From the NCBI GenBank assembly GCA_045613745.1, contig JAZLBP010000008.1, forward strand, positions 79,562 through 143,561: DNA of 64,000 bases, given 5' to 3'. This DNA comes from UBA940 sp045613745. Lineage in GTDB: Bacteria; Bacteroidota; Bacteroidia; Bacteroidales; Rikenellaceae. Made by a program: the position numbers and the translations under genes. Below are positions 8,232 to 19,106 of the stretch, in pieces. Below the pieces are notes generated by a model. The model had not been told where the DNA came from and did no database searches. It saw only the letters and a list, made by a program, of their open reading frames with translations. Position 1 is the stretch's first letter. Every line of letters begins with the position of its first letter.

Positions 8232-9254
8232 TTAGATAAGTTTTTTGGACAGTTCACGCAGTACGTTGCGCGCCGAACGTCCCTCATAAAGAATCTTGTA
8301 CAGGGCGTTGGCGATGGGTAAATCCACATTAAATCTTTCGTTTATATGGTGAATGCAATCCGCTGAATAGTAGCCTTCTGCAACCATACGTAATTCCATT
8401 TTGGCGCTCAGTACCGAATATCCCTTTCCAATCATTATGCCAAAGGCGCGGTTGCGGCCATATTGCGAATAGGAAGTAACCAAAAGGTCTCCCAAAAATG
8501 CCGATACATTGATATTACGCTCAAAGGGGTAAGTCTCATCCATAAAGCGCTGGGTTTCGATGGCTGCATTTGCCACCAAAACGGCTGTAAAGTTGTCGCC
8601 ATAACCCACTCCGCGAGCCACACCAACCATCATTGCGTAGATGTTTTTGAGCACACCCACATACTCCAATCCGTAGATGTCGGTCGAGGGGTTGGTGATA
8701 ATGAACGAGGTTGTGAATTTACGTGCGAGTTGCTCGGCGTTTTCGAGGCTTTTGCACGCTACGGTGAGGTACGAAAGACGCTCTTGTGCCACCTCCTCGG
8801 CGTGAGTGGGACCTGTGATAACTCCGAGGTTGTCGTAGGGTAGGCCATAGTGCTCGTGCATATACTCCGATACGGTTTGGTAGCCGTCGGGGATGATACC
8901 TTTGATGGCCGATACGATAAATTTGCCTTCGAGAGAGACTGTTAGCGGCTCCAATACATTCATCAGGAATGCCGACGGAGTAGCCAAAACAATAATATCT
9001 GCAGCCTCAACCACTTCGTCCAAACTGTCGGAGATGACTATTTGTTCCTTGTTGAAACTCAGGCTTGGTAGATATTTGTGGTTGTGTCCGCGGGTTTGAA
9101 GTGATTCGCGTACGGTCGGGTTGGCAACGTGCCACCATACTTTGCTCTCGTTTTCGCACAAGAGCTTAACAATGGCTGTCGCCCAACTGCCATAACCAAT
9201 GACGGCACACTTGGATGAAGATGATATTTTGGGATTCATTAACAGGTTGTTCAT
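8232..9254 (-). CDS. gpsA: Glycerol-3-phosphate dehydrogenase (NAD(P)+)
   Basis: Reduces dihydroxyacetone phosphate to sn-glycerol-3-phosphate, the backbone for phospholipids. The 340 residues show a Rossmann nucleotide site (CAVIGYGSWATAIVKLL, about 17-33), DIIVLATPSAFL, the GpsA signature GVITGPTHAEEVA, the catalytic lysine region YVGVLKNIYAMMVGVARG, and the C-terminal MVAEGYYSADCI. A second methionine at residue 6 is an equally possible start. It is divergent from purH and followed by pgi. Confidence 0.95.
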   Translation of the reverse strand: MNNLLMNPKISSSSKCAVIGYGSWATAIVKLLCENESKVWWHVANPTVRESLQTRGHNHKYLPSLSFNKEQIVISDSLDEVVEAADIIVLATPSAFLMNVLEPLTVSLEGKFIVSAIKGIIPDGYQTVSEYMHEHYGLPYDNLGVITGPTHAEEVAQERLSYLTVACKSLENAEQLARKFTTSFIITNPSTDIYGLEYVGVLKNIYAMMVGVARGVGYGDNFTAVLVANAAIETQRFMDETYPFERNINVSAFLGDLLVTSYSQYGRNRAFGIMIGKGYSVLSAKMELRMVAEGYYSADCIHHINERFNVDLPIANALYKILYEGRSARNVLRELSKKLI

Positions 9255-9266
9255 AACTTTTCAGTA

Positions 9267-9274
9267 CAAAAGTA
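9267..9274 (-). promoter_or_regulatory. -7 box TACTTTTG for gpsA-pgi
   Basis: Perfect minus-strand TAnnTTTG; the start is predicted near 9261, a few nt before the gpsA ATG at 9254. This very short leader would favour the internal start at residue 6. Confidence 0.5.
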
Positions 9275-9318
9275 TATAAAAATTGTGGATATATGGCTAT
9301 GATTCAAACTCTTTTTTT

Positions 9319-9326
9319 TATCTTTG
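9319..9326 (+). promoter_or_regulatory. -7 box TATCTTTG for purH and the mre run
   Basis: Perfect TAnnTTTG on the plus strand. Predicted start near 9332 gives a leader of about 50 nt before the purH GTG at 9385. Confidence 0.6.
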
Positions 9327-9384
9327 CCCAACTTTATACCATATATTTTAGGTAATTATTAATAAACAACCAATATTTTCTACC

Positions 9385-10908
9385 GTGAAACAAATTAAAA
9401 GCGCACTTATCTCGGTATTTCACAAAGACGGCCTCGACCTCATTATCAGAGAGTTGGCAGCGAATGGCGTGAAGCTTTATTCGACAGGCGGTACTTTGTC
9501 GTTTATCGAAAGTCTTGGCTTGGAGGCAACCGCAGTTGAGTCTATCACCGGTTACCCTTCGATTTTGGGCGGTCGCGTGAAAACTCTGCACCCCTCGGTG
9601 TTCGGCGGTATCCTTTGTCGTCGTGACAATACCACCGATCAGGCACAAACCGCAGAGTACAACATTCCCGAGATTGACTTGGTGATTGTTGACCTCTATC
9701 CCTTTGAGCAAACTGTTGCTTCGGGCGCTCCTGAACAAGATATCATCGAGAAAATCGACATTGGCGGTATTTCGCTTATCCGCGCTGCTGCCAAAAACTA
9801 CAAGGATGTTGTTATCGTAGGCAGCCAAGCACAATACGCCGAGCTGTACGAAACCATCAAATCGCAAGCTTGTGCAACAACCATTGAGCAACGTCGTCGC
9901 TTTGCCGCTTATGCATTCGGCGTATCGTCGCACTATGATAGCGCAATCTTCAACTACTTCAACATCCAAGAGGGTACAGCTTCGTTGCGTATGTCACTTG
10001 ATGGCGAGCAATCGTTGCGTTACGGCGAGAACCCTCACCAAAAGGCGTCGTTCTATGGCAACCTCGGTGAGATGTTCGAGCAGCTGCACGGCAAAGAGAT
10101 TTCGTACAACAACCTGCTTGACATTGACGCTGCTCTGAACCTCATTATGGAGTTCGATGGCGACACTGCTTTTGCAATCCTCAAACACAACAATGCTTGT
10201 GGTGTAGCAACTGCAGACAGTGTATTGGAGGCTTGGATCAAAGCTCTGGCTTGTGACCCCGTTTCGGCTTTCGGTGGTGTACTCATCTGCAATAAACCCA
10301 TCGACGCAGCAACTGCCGAGGAGATTAATAAACTCTTCTTCGAGGTAATCATTGCTCCCGAGTACGAGGAGGCTGCATTGGAGAGCCTGTTCACCAAAAA
10401 GAACCGCATAGTTCTCAAACTCAAAAGCACCGAGCGCAATCCCCGCTTGGTACGTTCGGTTCTCAACGGAGCACTCGTTCAAGACCGTGACAGCGTTGTT
10501 GGTGGCGTAGATAGCGAACTGACTGCTGTTACCGAGCGCAAAATCACCGATGCCGAGAAAGCTGACCTGATTTTTGCCAACAAAATTGTCAAGAATTCGA
10601 AGAGCAATGCAATTGTGATTGCTAAAAATGGTTGTCTGCTGGCAAGCGGTGTAGGTCAAACCTCGCGCGTGGATGCACTCAACCAAGCAATCGATAAAGC
10701 TAAATCGTTTGGTTTCGACCTGAACGGTGCAGCTCTGGCTTCTGATGCATTCTTCCCCTTTGCTGACTGCGTTGAGATTGCTCACAAAGCAGGTATCGAG
10801 ACCTTCATCCAACCCGGTGGCTCGGTACGCGACGCCGACAGCATCGAATATTGCAACAACAACGGCCTGGCAATGGTATTCTCGGGCTTGCGTCATTTCA
10901 AACACTAA
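9385..10908 (+). CDS. purH: PurH, bifunctional AICAR transformylase/IMP cyclohydrolase
   Basis: Catalyses the last two steps of IMP synthesis. Of 507 residues, the N-terminal MGS-like cyclohydrolase domain (1-190) carries YSTGGT, GGRVKTLHP (62-70) and YPFEQTVA. The transformylase domain has LRYGENPHQKASFYG (about 209-223), the catalytic KHNNACG (about 267-273), DPVSAFGG and the C-terminal DAFFPFADCVEIAH. It starts with GTG; the first residues MKQIKSALISVF align with the family start. mreB follows after 27 nt, so it probably heads the cell-shape transcript. Confidence 0.96.
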   Translation: MKQIKSALISVFHKDGLDLIIRELAANGVKLYSTGGTLSFIESLGLEATAVESITGYPSILGGRVKTLHPSVFGGILCRRDNTTDQAQTAEYNIPEIDLVIVDLYPFEQTVASGAPEQDIIEKIDIGGISLIRAAAKNYKDVVIVGSQAQYAELYETIKSQACATTIEQRRRFAAYAFGVSSHYDSAIFNYFNIQEGTASLRMSLDGEQSLRYGENPHQKASFYGNLGEMFEQLHGKEISYNNLLDIDAALNLIMEFDGDTAFAILKHNNACGVATADSVLEAWIKALACDPVSAFGGVLICNKPIDAATAEEINKLFFEVIIAPEYEEAALESLFTKKNRIVLKLKSTERNPRLVRSVLNGALVQDRDSVVGGVDSELTAVTERKITDAEKADLIFANKIVKNSKSNAIVIAKNGCLLASGVGQTSRVDALNQAIDKAKSFGFDLNGAALASDAFFPFADCVEIAHKAGIETFIQPGGSVRDADSIEYCNNNGLAMVFSGLRHFKH

Positions 10909-10935
10909 ACCAAATTAAAGACCAATCATAAAAAA

Positions 10936-11955
10936 ATGGGACTTTTCTCACTGACTCAGGAGTTGGCTATTGACCTCGGTACTGCCAATACTCTGATTAT
11001 TCATAACAACAAAGTTGTGGTTGATGAGCCTTCGATTGTTGCCATCAATCTGCACAACAACAATCCCGAGGCTATCGGTACCCAAGCACGTCAAATGCAA
11101 GGTCGTACCCACGATGGTATCAAAGTTATCCGCCCCCTCAAAGATGGTGTGATTGCCGACTTCACCGCCACAGAGCTGATGTTGAAGGGTATGATCAGCA
11201 AGGTGTTCCCCAAGAGCAAATTGTTTGCCCCCAGCCTCAAAATGGTGATCTGTATCCCCAGCGGCTCGACCAACGTTGAAATTCGTGCTGTGCGCGACTC
11301 GGCAGAGCACGCAGGTGGCCGTGAGGTGTATCTGATTCACGAGCCTATGGCTGCAGCTATGGGTGCGGGATTGGACGTTGTGGCTCCCGAGGGACATATG
11401 ATTATCGACATCGGTGGTGGTACTACCGAGATCGCTTGTATCTCGCTTGGTGGTATCGTTTGTAGCGAGAGTATCAACGTTGCAGGTGATGTGTTCACCG
11501 AGGATATCTTGAACTATATGCGCCAACGTCACGGCGTGAAAGTGGGTGAGCGTACTGCCGAGGATATTAAAATCGCTATCGGTTCAGCTCTGACCCAACT
11601 CGACGACGAGCCCGATGATTATGTTATCACCGGTCCCGACATCGTAACATCGCTGCCCAAGACTGTTACCTTGTCGTATGGCGAGATTGCTCAAGCACTC
11701 GAAAAATCGCTTATCAAAGTGGATGCAGCGGTTATGAAGGTGTTGGAGATGATGCCCCCCGAGCTGTATTCGGACATCTACAAAACTGGTGTTTATCTTG
11801 CCGGTGGTGGTGCGCTGATTCGCGGTTTGGCAAAACGTTTGAGCGACAAATGTCGTATCCCGTTTGTTGTGGCCGAGGATCCTCTGCGTGCTGTAGCCCG
11901 CGGTGCAGGCCTGGCTCTGAAAAACGTGGAGCGTCTGCCGTTCTTGATGCGTTAA
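10936..11955 (+). CDS. mreB: MreB, actin-like cell-shape protein
   Basis: Filament-forming actin homologue that guides lateral wall synthesis at the cytoplasmic membrane. The 339 residues include phosphate-1 motif DLGTANT (about 13-19), VIRPLKDGVIADFTATE, ICIPSGSTNVEIRAVRDSAEHAGG, phosphate-2 IDIGGGTTEIA (about 156-166) and the adenosine-site LAGGGALIRG. First gene of mreBCD-mrdA-rodA, implying rod-type elongation machinery. Confidence 0.97.
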   Translation: MGLFSLTQELAIDLGTANTLIIHNNKVVVDEPSIVAINLHNNNPEAIGTQARQMQGRTHDGIKVIRPLKDGVIADFTATELMLKGMISKVFPKSKLFAPSLKMVICIPSGSTNVEIRAVRDSAEHAGGREVYLIHEPMAAAMGAGLDVVAPEGHMIIDIGGGTTEIACISLGGIVCSESINVAGDVFTEDILNYMRQRHGVKVGERTAEDIKIAIGSALTQLDDEPDDYVITGPDIVTSLPKTVTLSYGEIAQALEKSLIKVDAAVMKVLEMMPPELYSDIYKTGVYLAGGGALIRGLAKRLSDKCRIPFVVAEDPLRAVARGAGLALKNVERLPFLMR

Positions 11956-12020
11956 TTCCAAGGTGAAGTGTGTGGCGTCAGACCCGACAAGGGGAGGGGT
12001 CGCACCTTACTTAAGCAAAG

Positions 12021-12857
12021 ATGAACAGACTGTTGTTATTCTTACGTAAAGTGTATGTGGGAGCGATTTTCATTTTGTTGGAATCGCTCTCCCTGCACTT
12101 TTATGCCAACTCATCGGCATACACCCAAGCCAAGTTGCTGACCGCATCCAATGTGTTTGTGGGTGGAGTAAACTCGATGTTTGCGTCGGTCCGAAAGTAT
12201 TTTAATCTGAATGACGAGAACCAACTGCTGGTGGCTCGTCTGGCAGAGTTGGAAAACGAACTCGAAGCCTATCGCGCTGCGGTCGAGGAGTATGAACTGC
12301 ACAACAAGATGGATGTGTCAAACCTGAAATTCATCCACACACCTGCTCGTGTGATTAACAACACCGTATCGCACCAACAGAACTTCATCACTATCGACCG
12401 AGGATGGGGTGACGGCGTGCGAAACGGAATGGCTGTGCTGACTGCCGACGGATGTATGCTGGGTTATGTTGTGTCGAGTGCCGAGCGCTACTCGGTGTGT
12501 ATGTCGGTGCTCAATACCGAATTCCGAGCAAGCGGCCGACCCACACATAGCGGAGAGTTTGGCTCGATTAGCTGGGATGGCAAGGATAGACGTTTTGTCA
12601 CACTATCGGAGATTCCCAAATACACCCCGATTCAAGAGGGTGATACAATCGTTTCGACTGCCTACTCGTTCTACTTCCCCGAGGGAGTGCGAATCGGTAC
12701 GGTCGATAAGATTACCAACAGCGACAACTCACCTTCGAGCACAATTCGTGTAAGGTTGAGTGCCGATGTTATGACCACCGACAAGGTTGTGTTGGTGGAG
12801 AACCGCGATGCCGAGATTATTATGAACCTCGAAGAATCGCTTAACGAAACGAAATAA
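12021..12857 (+). CDS. mreC: MreC, rod-shape determining protein
   Basis: Bitopic inner-membrane scaffold linking MreB to PBP2 and RodA. The 278-residue protein has an N-terminal transmembrane helix (about 12-32), a coiled coil (about 65-95, with LLVARLAELENELEAYRAAVEEY) and a beta-domain including FITIDRGWGDGVRNGMAVLTADGCMLGYV and FPEGVRIGTVDKI. The 65-nt gap after mreB is the longest between the genes of the mre-rod run (10936-17618). Confidence 0.92.
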   Translation: MNRLLLFLRKVYVGAIFILLESLSLHFYANSSAYTQAKLLTASNVFVGGVNSMFASVRKYFNLNDENQLLVARLAELENELEAYRAAVEEYELHNKMDVSNLKFIHTPARVINNTVSHQQNFITIDRGWGDGVRNGMAVLTADGCMLGYVVSSAERYSVCMSVLNTEFRASGRPTHSGEFGSISWDGKDRRFVTLSEIPKYTPIQEGDTIVSTAYSFYFPEGVRIGTVDKITNSDNSPSSTIRVRLSADVMTTDKVVLVENRDAEIIMNLEESLNETK

Positions 12858-12870
12858 CAATATTGCAGAG

Positions 12871-13392
12871 ATGTATCAGGGTTTACGATATATGCTGTTG
12901 CTTGCGGCGGTTGCTTTGCTGCAAAGTTTGATTTTCAATCAGTTGCAAATAAGCATTTACCTCAATCCGCTTATTTATGTGGCGTGGGTGATGTTGTTGC
13001 CTATGCGCACAAAACCTATTGTGGTGTTGATGTGCGGACTGCTGATGGGAGTACTGATGGATATTACTATGGGCTTGGTGGGTGTGAATACCATTGCCTC
13101 GCTGCTGACCGCCTATGTACGTCCGTTGATGTTGCGCTTGGCTGTGGGCAAAGACAATGCTACCGATGGCGGTATCCCCGCACCTATGCAGGTGGGCGCA
13201 GGCAAGTTTCTGGCCTATGCCTCAGTGTTTACGGCGGTGCAATGCACTCTGGTGTTTGCCTTGGAGGCTATGACACTTCAATACATTTTGCCTATTGTAC
13301 TGAAAATTGTGGTCAATACTATTGCGACGGTGATGCTTGTATGGGGCGTGGCTTCGGTGTTTGCTCCGCGCAATTACAATAACAGTTTCTGA
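12871..13392 (+). CDS. mreD: MreD-like rod-shape membrane protein
   Basis: A 173-residue polytopic protein with about five hydrophobic segments, placed by size and position as MreD, the third partner of MreBC. Short polar patches such as YLNPLIYVAWVMLLPMRTKP and GLLMGVLMDITMGLVGVNT fit MreD. Sequence conservation in this family is low, so the call depends on its location 13 nt after mreC and 11 nt before mrdA. Confidence 0.88.
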   Translation: MYQGLRYMLLLAAVALLQSLIFNQLQISIYLNPLIYVAWVMLLPMRTKPIVVLMCGLLMGVLMDITMGLVGVNTIASLLTAYVRPLMLRLAVGKDNATDGGIPAPMQVGAGKFLAYASVFTAVQCTLVFALEAMTLQYILPIVLKIVVNTIATVMLVWGVASVFAPRNYNNSF

Positions 13393-13403
13393 CACACGGA
13401 GGA

Positions 13404-15230
13404 ATGAATAACAAATACAGAATTTTAAGGTTAGCGGTGTTGGTGGTCTTTGGTATCATCACACTGCGCCTGTTTTATATACAGATTGTAGATAGTTCCT
13501 ACAAACGCAGTTCGGCCAACAACAGCCTACGCTACGAGGTGCAATATCCTCCGCGTGGAGTTGTATATGACCGCAATGGCGAGTACCTTATCCAGAGCAA
13601 GGAGATTTACGATTTGATGATTATTCCTGGCGACGTGGAGCCGTTCGACACGACACTTATGTGCCGAATTGTGAACGTGAGCAAGGAGAGACTCAAACGC
13701 GAACTCCGCAAGGCTCGCAACTACTCGTGGCGTCGTCCGTCGGTGTTGTTGTCACAAATCAGCAAGGAGGCCAAACTGCGACTGGATGAGTTGAATTACC
13801 CCGGATTCTATGTGGTGTTGCGTACGGCGCGTTCCTATCCGCGCAACATTGCGGGTAACCTGCTTGGCTATGTGGGCGAGGTGAATGATAAGGATATTCA
13901 GCGCGACGATTACTACCGTAGTGGCGACTACATCGGCAAGAGCGGTATCGAACTTGCTTACGAGAAGGAACTGCGTGGTGAGAAGGGTGTCAAGATCAAT
14001 CTTGTGGACGTTCACGGAATTGTTAAAGGGCAATACGAGGACGGCCGCTTTGATACACTACCCACGGCTGGCTTGGCTCTGACAAGTACCCTGGACGCTA
14101 GCTTGCAGGAGTTTGGCGAGGAACTTATGAAGGGCAAGGTAGGTAGTATCGTAGCTATCGAGCCTGCTACGGGTGAGATTCTGATTATGGCAAGCAGCCC
14201 GAGCTACAATCCCGACCAGCTTGTGGGTCGCGAACGTGGCAACAATTATATGGAACTGCTGCGTGACCCGCGCCGACCGCTGTTCAACCGCGCAGTGATG
14301 TCGAAATATCCTCCGGGTTCAACCTTCAAACTTGTCAACGGACTTATCGGTTTGCAAGAGGGTGTGCTCTCGCCCGAGCAACACTATCCGTGCAGTATGG
14401 GTTACAAAGTGGGTAAAGGTGTGGCTTGTCACGCACACCCGTCACCCATCAAACTCGAACAAGCAGTGCAGATGTCGTGCAACGCATACTTCTGCTATGT
14501 GTTCCGTAATATTCTGGATAACCGCAAGAAGTATCCCGAAATTGGTGACGCCTTGGAGAAGTGGAACGAGTATGTGGAGAGCTTTGGCTTTGGACGCAAA
14601 CTCGACAGTGACTTTACAGGCGAGCTGAACGGAAATGTACCTACGCGAAACTTCTACGACCGCGTCTATAACAAACACTGGAACTCGCTGACTGTAATCT
14701 CGCTTTCGATTGGTCAGGGCGAGCTTGGTTGTACACCTTTGCAGATGGCAAACCTTGCGGCAACCATTGCCAACCGAGGTTATTACTACATTCCTCACGT
14801 TGTAAAGAAAATCGAGGGTCGCGACTCGCTCGATCGCAAGTTCTACGAGCGCCACACCACGATGATTGATACCAAACACTTCTCGACTATTGTCGAGGGT
14901 ATGTACAAGGCGGTGCACGAGCCGGGTGGTACAGCTGTTGCACTTGGATGTCTGCCTGGTTTGGAGTTGTGCGGTAAAACAGGTACTGCCCAAAACCCGC
15001 AAGGCAAAGACCACTCGACCTTCCTCGGTTTTGCACCCAAGAATGACCCCAAGATTGCAATCTCGGTGTATGTCGAGAATGGAGGCTTCGGCGGAACGAT
15101 TGCGGTGCCTATCGCGTCGCTGATTGTCGAGAAGTATCTGACCGACACAATTACTCGTCCGCACCTTGTGGACTATGTCAAGAATATGAAAATTGCCTAT
15201 CCGTACTATGATAACAAGAAACATAAATAG
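13404..15230 (+). CDS. mrdA: Penicillin-binding protein 2 (MrdA), elongation transpeptidase
   Basis: Class B PBP cross-linking peptidoglycan during elongation, anchored in the inner membrane. The 608 residues begin with a short cytoplasmic tail and one membrane helix (about 7-27). The dimerisation domain contains YPPRGVVYDRNGEYL, and the transpeptidase domain carries the active-site STFK (Ser306), SCN (within QMSCNAYF) and KTG (CGKTGTAQNPQG). GGAGG lies just before the ATG but is too close to act as a Shine-Dalgarno site. The 3' end overlaps rodA. Confidence 0.96.
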   Translation: MNNKYRILRLAVLVVFGIITLRLFYIQIVDSSYKRSSANNSLRYEVQYPPRGVVYDRNGEYLIQSKEIYDLMIIPGDVEPFDTTLMCRIVNVSKERLKRELRKARNYSWRRPSVLLSQISKEAKLRLDELNYPGFYVVLRTARSYPRNIAGNLLGYVGEVNDKDIQRDDYYRSGDYIGKSGIELAYEKELRGEKGVKINLVDVHGIVKGQYEDGRFDTLPTAGLALTSTLDASLQEFGEELMKGKVGSIVAIEPATGEILIMASSPSYNPDQLVGRERGNNYMELLRDPRRPLFNRAVMSKYPPGSTFKLVNGLIGLQEGVLSPEQHYPCSMGYKVGKGVACHAHPSPIKLEQAVQMSCNAYFCYVFRNILDNRKKYPEIGDALEKWNEYVESFGFGRKLDSDFTGELNGNVPTRNFYDRVYNKHWNSLTVISLSIGQGELGCTPLQMANLAATIANRGYYYIPHVVKKIEGRDSLDRKFYERHTTMIDTKHFSTIVEGMYKAVHEPGGTAVALGCLPGLELCGKTGTAQNPQGKDHSTFLGFAPKNDPKIAISVYVENGGFGGTIAVPIASLIVEKYLTDTITRPHLVDYVKNMKIAYPYYDNKKHK

Positions 15231-16659
15231 CTCGGGACGTGGAGTTACCTCCAATGTCGATTGGGTTGCGGTGTTGCTCTACTTTGCACTCATCGCCTTC
15301 GGATGGGTCAATATCTATGCTGCGACCAATAGCGGTTCGGCCGATAGCGCGTTTGCCATAACCGAGCGCTACGGTATGCAGCTTATCTGGATTGGTGGCT
15401 CGCTGTTGATTGGAGTAATGATGATGTTGCTCGACTACAAGTACTATCACATCTTTGCATATCCTGCATATATACTTGCGATGATTGTGGTGCTGCTGAC
15501 GCTGACACCACTCGGACACGAGGCCAATGGCGCACGTGCGTGGCTCAAACTCGGTCCAATATTGATTCAGCCTGCGGAGTTTCTGAAAATAGGTACAGCA
15601 TTGGCAGTGGCTCGTTTGATGAGTGCCTATACTTTTAGTACCAAGAAACTTGACGACGTGGCTAAACTTGCTATGATAATAGGCATCCCGATGCTGGTGA
15701 TTCTGTTGCAGAACGATACGGGCTCGGCGTTGGTCTATTGTTCGTTCTTGTTTATGCTCTTCCGCGAAGGTCTCAACGTATGGATATATGTTGTCATCGG
15801 TTTTGTGGTGGCGCTGTTTGTGCTCTCCTTCTGGATTGAGCCTACGGTTATGTTGGTGTTGTTGATATTGGTGTGTACGCTGCTGCAAACCCTGCAAAAC
15901 GGCAATGTCAAGGAGTCGTTGCAGTATCTGTCGCTGGTGGCACTTACCTCTATTGCAGTGTTCTATTTGTTTGTGGCGCTGGGCGCGAGTGTGGCAATGT
16001 TTTGGTGTATCATCATTGCACTTGCACTGTCGCTTCCGCTGATGGTGATGTATGCCTACCGCAACCACTTGGGTAATGTATTTATGTATCTGCTGTTGTT
16101 TGTGTTCTCGGTCGGTTTCTCGCAAGTTACCGACGTGGTGTTCGACAAGATGCAACCTCACCAACAACACCGAATCCTCGACCTGTTGGGTATCGAGTCC
16201 GATGTGTCGAACTGGGGATACAACGTGATTCAATCCAAGATTGCCATCGGTTCGGGCGGCTTCGCAGGCAAGGGCTTTATGAACGGTACGCAGACCAAAT
16301 TCAACTTTGTGCCCGAGCAGGAGACCGACTTTATCTTCTGTACCGTGGGCGAGGAGTGGGGCTTTATGGGAACAATGTTCGTGATAGTTCTGTTTGCGCT
16401 GTTCATCCTGCGACTGATGCGAATGGGTGAACGCCAACAAGAGAGCTTCGGACGTGTTTATTGCTACTCGGTGGCAGGTATCTTTATGATACACGTTATT
16501 ATCAATATCGGTATGACCATAGGTCTTATGCCTGTGATTGGTATTCCGTTGCCGTTTTTCAGTTATGGCGGCTCGTCGTTCTTGGCATTCTCGCTGCTGT
16601 TCTTTATTGCGTTGCGTCTGGACGAGGCTAACCGCGAGCTTAACTCTTTCTCGGTGTAG
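15208..16659 (+). CDS. rodA: RodA (MrdB), SEDS peptidoglycan glycosyltransferase
   Basis: Polymerises lipid II together with PBP2. The 483-residue protein has about ten membrane segments and SEDS signatures: NGARAWLKLGPILIQPAEFLKIG (about 108-130), LLQNDTGSALVYCSFLFMLFREG, the long extracellular loop IAIGSGGFAGKGFMNGTQTKFNFVPEQETDFIF, and the C-terminal MPVIGIPLPFFSYGGSSFLA. The ATG at 15208 is preferred to a TTG 15 nt earlier. It overlaps mrdA by 23 nt, suggesting translational coupling. Confidence 0.95.
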   Translation: MITRNINSSGRGVTSNVDWVAVLLYFALIAFGWVNIYAATNSGSADSAFAITERYGMQLIWIGGSLLIGVMMMLLDYKYYHIFAYPAYILAMIVVLLTLTPLGHEANGARAWLKLGPILIQPAEFLKIGTALAVARLMSAYTFSTKKLDDVAKLAMIIGIPMLVILLQNDTGSALVYCSFLFMLFREGLNVWIYVVIGFVVALFVLSFWIEPTVMLVLLILVCTLLQTLQNGNVKESLQYLSLVALTSIAVFYLFVALGASVAMFWCIIIALALSLPLMVMYAYRNHLGNVFMYLLLFVFSVGFSQVTDVVFDKMQPHQQHRILDLLGIESDVSNWGYNVIQSKIAIGSGGFAGKGFMNGTQTKFNFVPEQETDFIFCTVGEEWGFMGTMFVIVLFALFILRLMRMGERQQESFGRVYCYSVAGIFMIHVIINIGMTIGLMPVIGIPLPFFSYGGSSFLAFSLLFFIALRLDEANRELNSFSV

Positions 16660-16661
16660 CG

Positions 16662-17618
16662 ATGTGTGCTTCTCGAAATAAAACCATTGTAATAACACCT
16701 GCGGAGATGGACACTCTGCGTGGGCGCGTTCGCCATATCAAGGAGCGAGTGGGGGAGATTGCACCTCTGCTCGACTCGACTATTTGTGGCGACTGCACCC
16801 AAGTGTTGTCGCTGCTGCCCGATGGATTTGCCGACCTTATAGTGGTGGATCCGCCCTACAACATCGACAAACGATTTAAGCAGGTACGTTTTCGTTCGAT
16901 GAGCGATGACGACTACGAGAGTTGGCTGGATAGTTGGATGGGCGCGCTGTGTGCAAAACTCAAACCTACGGGAAGCCTCTATGTGTGCTGTGATTGGAAG
17001 AGCTCGTGTGCAGTGTCGCGTGTGATGGCGCGCCACCTGCATATAATCAACCGCATAACGTGGCAACGCGAGAAGGGACGTGGCGCAAAGGCTAACTGGA
17101 AAAATTCGATGGAGGATATCTGGTATGGAGTGCGCGACCCCGAGAACTACTATTTTGACTTGGAGTCGGTAAAGCAGAAACGTCGTGTGCTCGCTCCGTA
17201 CAAGACTGATAATACTCCGCGCGATTGGCAACAAACCGACGAGGGTAAATTCCGCCTAACCTGTCCGTCGAACTTCTGGGACGATATTACCGTACCCTAT
17301 TGGTCGATGCCCGAAAATACTGAGCATCCGACGCAGAAGCCCGAAAAACTCATTGCAAAACTCATCTTGGCTTCGTGTCCCAAGGGAGGAGTAGTGTTCG
17401 ATCCGTTTGTGGGTAGCGGTACGACTTCGGTTGTTGCCCGCAAGTTGAAGCGCCACTACATTGGTATCGAGTTGGACGAACACTACTGTATGGTGGCCGA
17501 GAAGCGATTGGAGCGCGCTATGGCCGACCCTTCGATACAAGGCTATTCGGGTGGCGTATTCTGGGAACGAAACACACTCTTGGCACAACGCCGTTCCGAA
17601 AAGGAGCAACAAGAATAA
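16662..17618 (+). CDS. Orphan beta-class adenine DNA methyltransferase
   Basis: SAM-dependent DNA methylase of the N6-adenine/N4-cytosine group. DPPYNID (63-69) precedes the SAM motif FDPFVGSGTT (about 246-255), the beta-class order (CcrM/HinfI type). DPPY rather than SPPY favours N6-adenine. HPTQKPEKLIAKLI is also typical. The middle (about 125-215) is likely the target-recognition part, so the recognition sequence cannot be read. No restriction endonuclease lies nearby. It begins 2 nt after the rodA stop and is followed by a strong terminator, so it is the last gene of the cell-shape transcript. Confidence 0.88.
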   Translation: MCASRNKTIVITPAEMDTLRGRVRHIKERVGEIAPLLDSTICGDCTQVLSLLPDGFADLIVVDPPYNIDKRFKQVRFRSMSDDDYESWLDSWMGALCAKLKPTGSLYVCCDWKSSCAVSRVMARHLHIINRITWQREKGRGAKANWKNSMEDIWYGVRDPENYYFDLESVKQKRRVLAPYKTDNTPRDWQQTDEGKFRLTCPSNFWDDITVPYWSMPENTEHPTQKPEKLIAKLILASCPKGGVVFDPFVGSGTTSVVARKLKRHYIGIELDEHYCMVAEKRLERAMADPSIQGYSGGVFWERNTLLAQRRSEKEQQE

Positions 17619-17622
17619 AACA

Positions 17623-17658
17623 AGCAGGGCTGTCAAAGTGATGTTTGACAGCCCTGCT
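17623..17658. terminator. Strong bidirectional terminator between the methylase and ahcY
   Basis: 15-bp inverted repeat AGCAGGGCTGTCAAA / TTTGACAGCCCTGCT with a 6-nt loop, flanked by A- and T-rich tracts. It serves the plus-strand methylase and minus-strand ahcY. Confidence 0.88.
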
Positions 17659-17681
17659 CTTATTTTAACACCGACCAACTA

Positions 17682-19100
<1,419 letters not shown>

Positions 19101-19106
19101 AGTTGT

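Noticed and set aside
11956..12020. Imperfect hairpin in the mreB-mreC gap (AAGGTG/CACCTT with GACCC/GGGTC inside)
   Set aside because: Asymmetric loops and no T run; not convincing as an attenuator or terminator.
13396..13400. GGAGG just before the mrdA start
   Set aside because: Only about 1 nt from the ATG, too close for a working Shine-Dalgarno site.
15178..16698. 506-codon minus-strand frame opposite rodA
   Set aside because: Shadow of a membrane protein gene, giving a His/Gln-rich translation.
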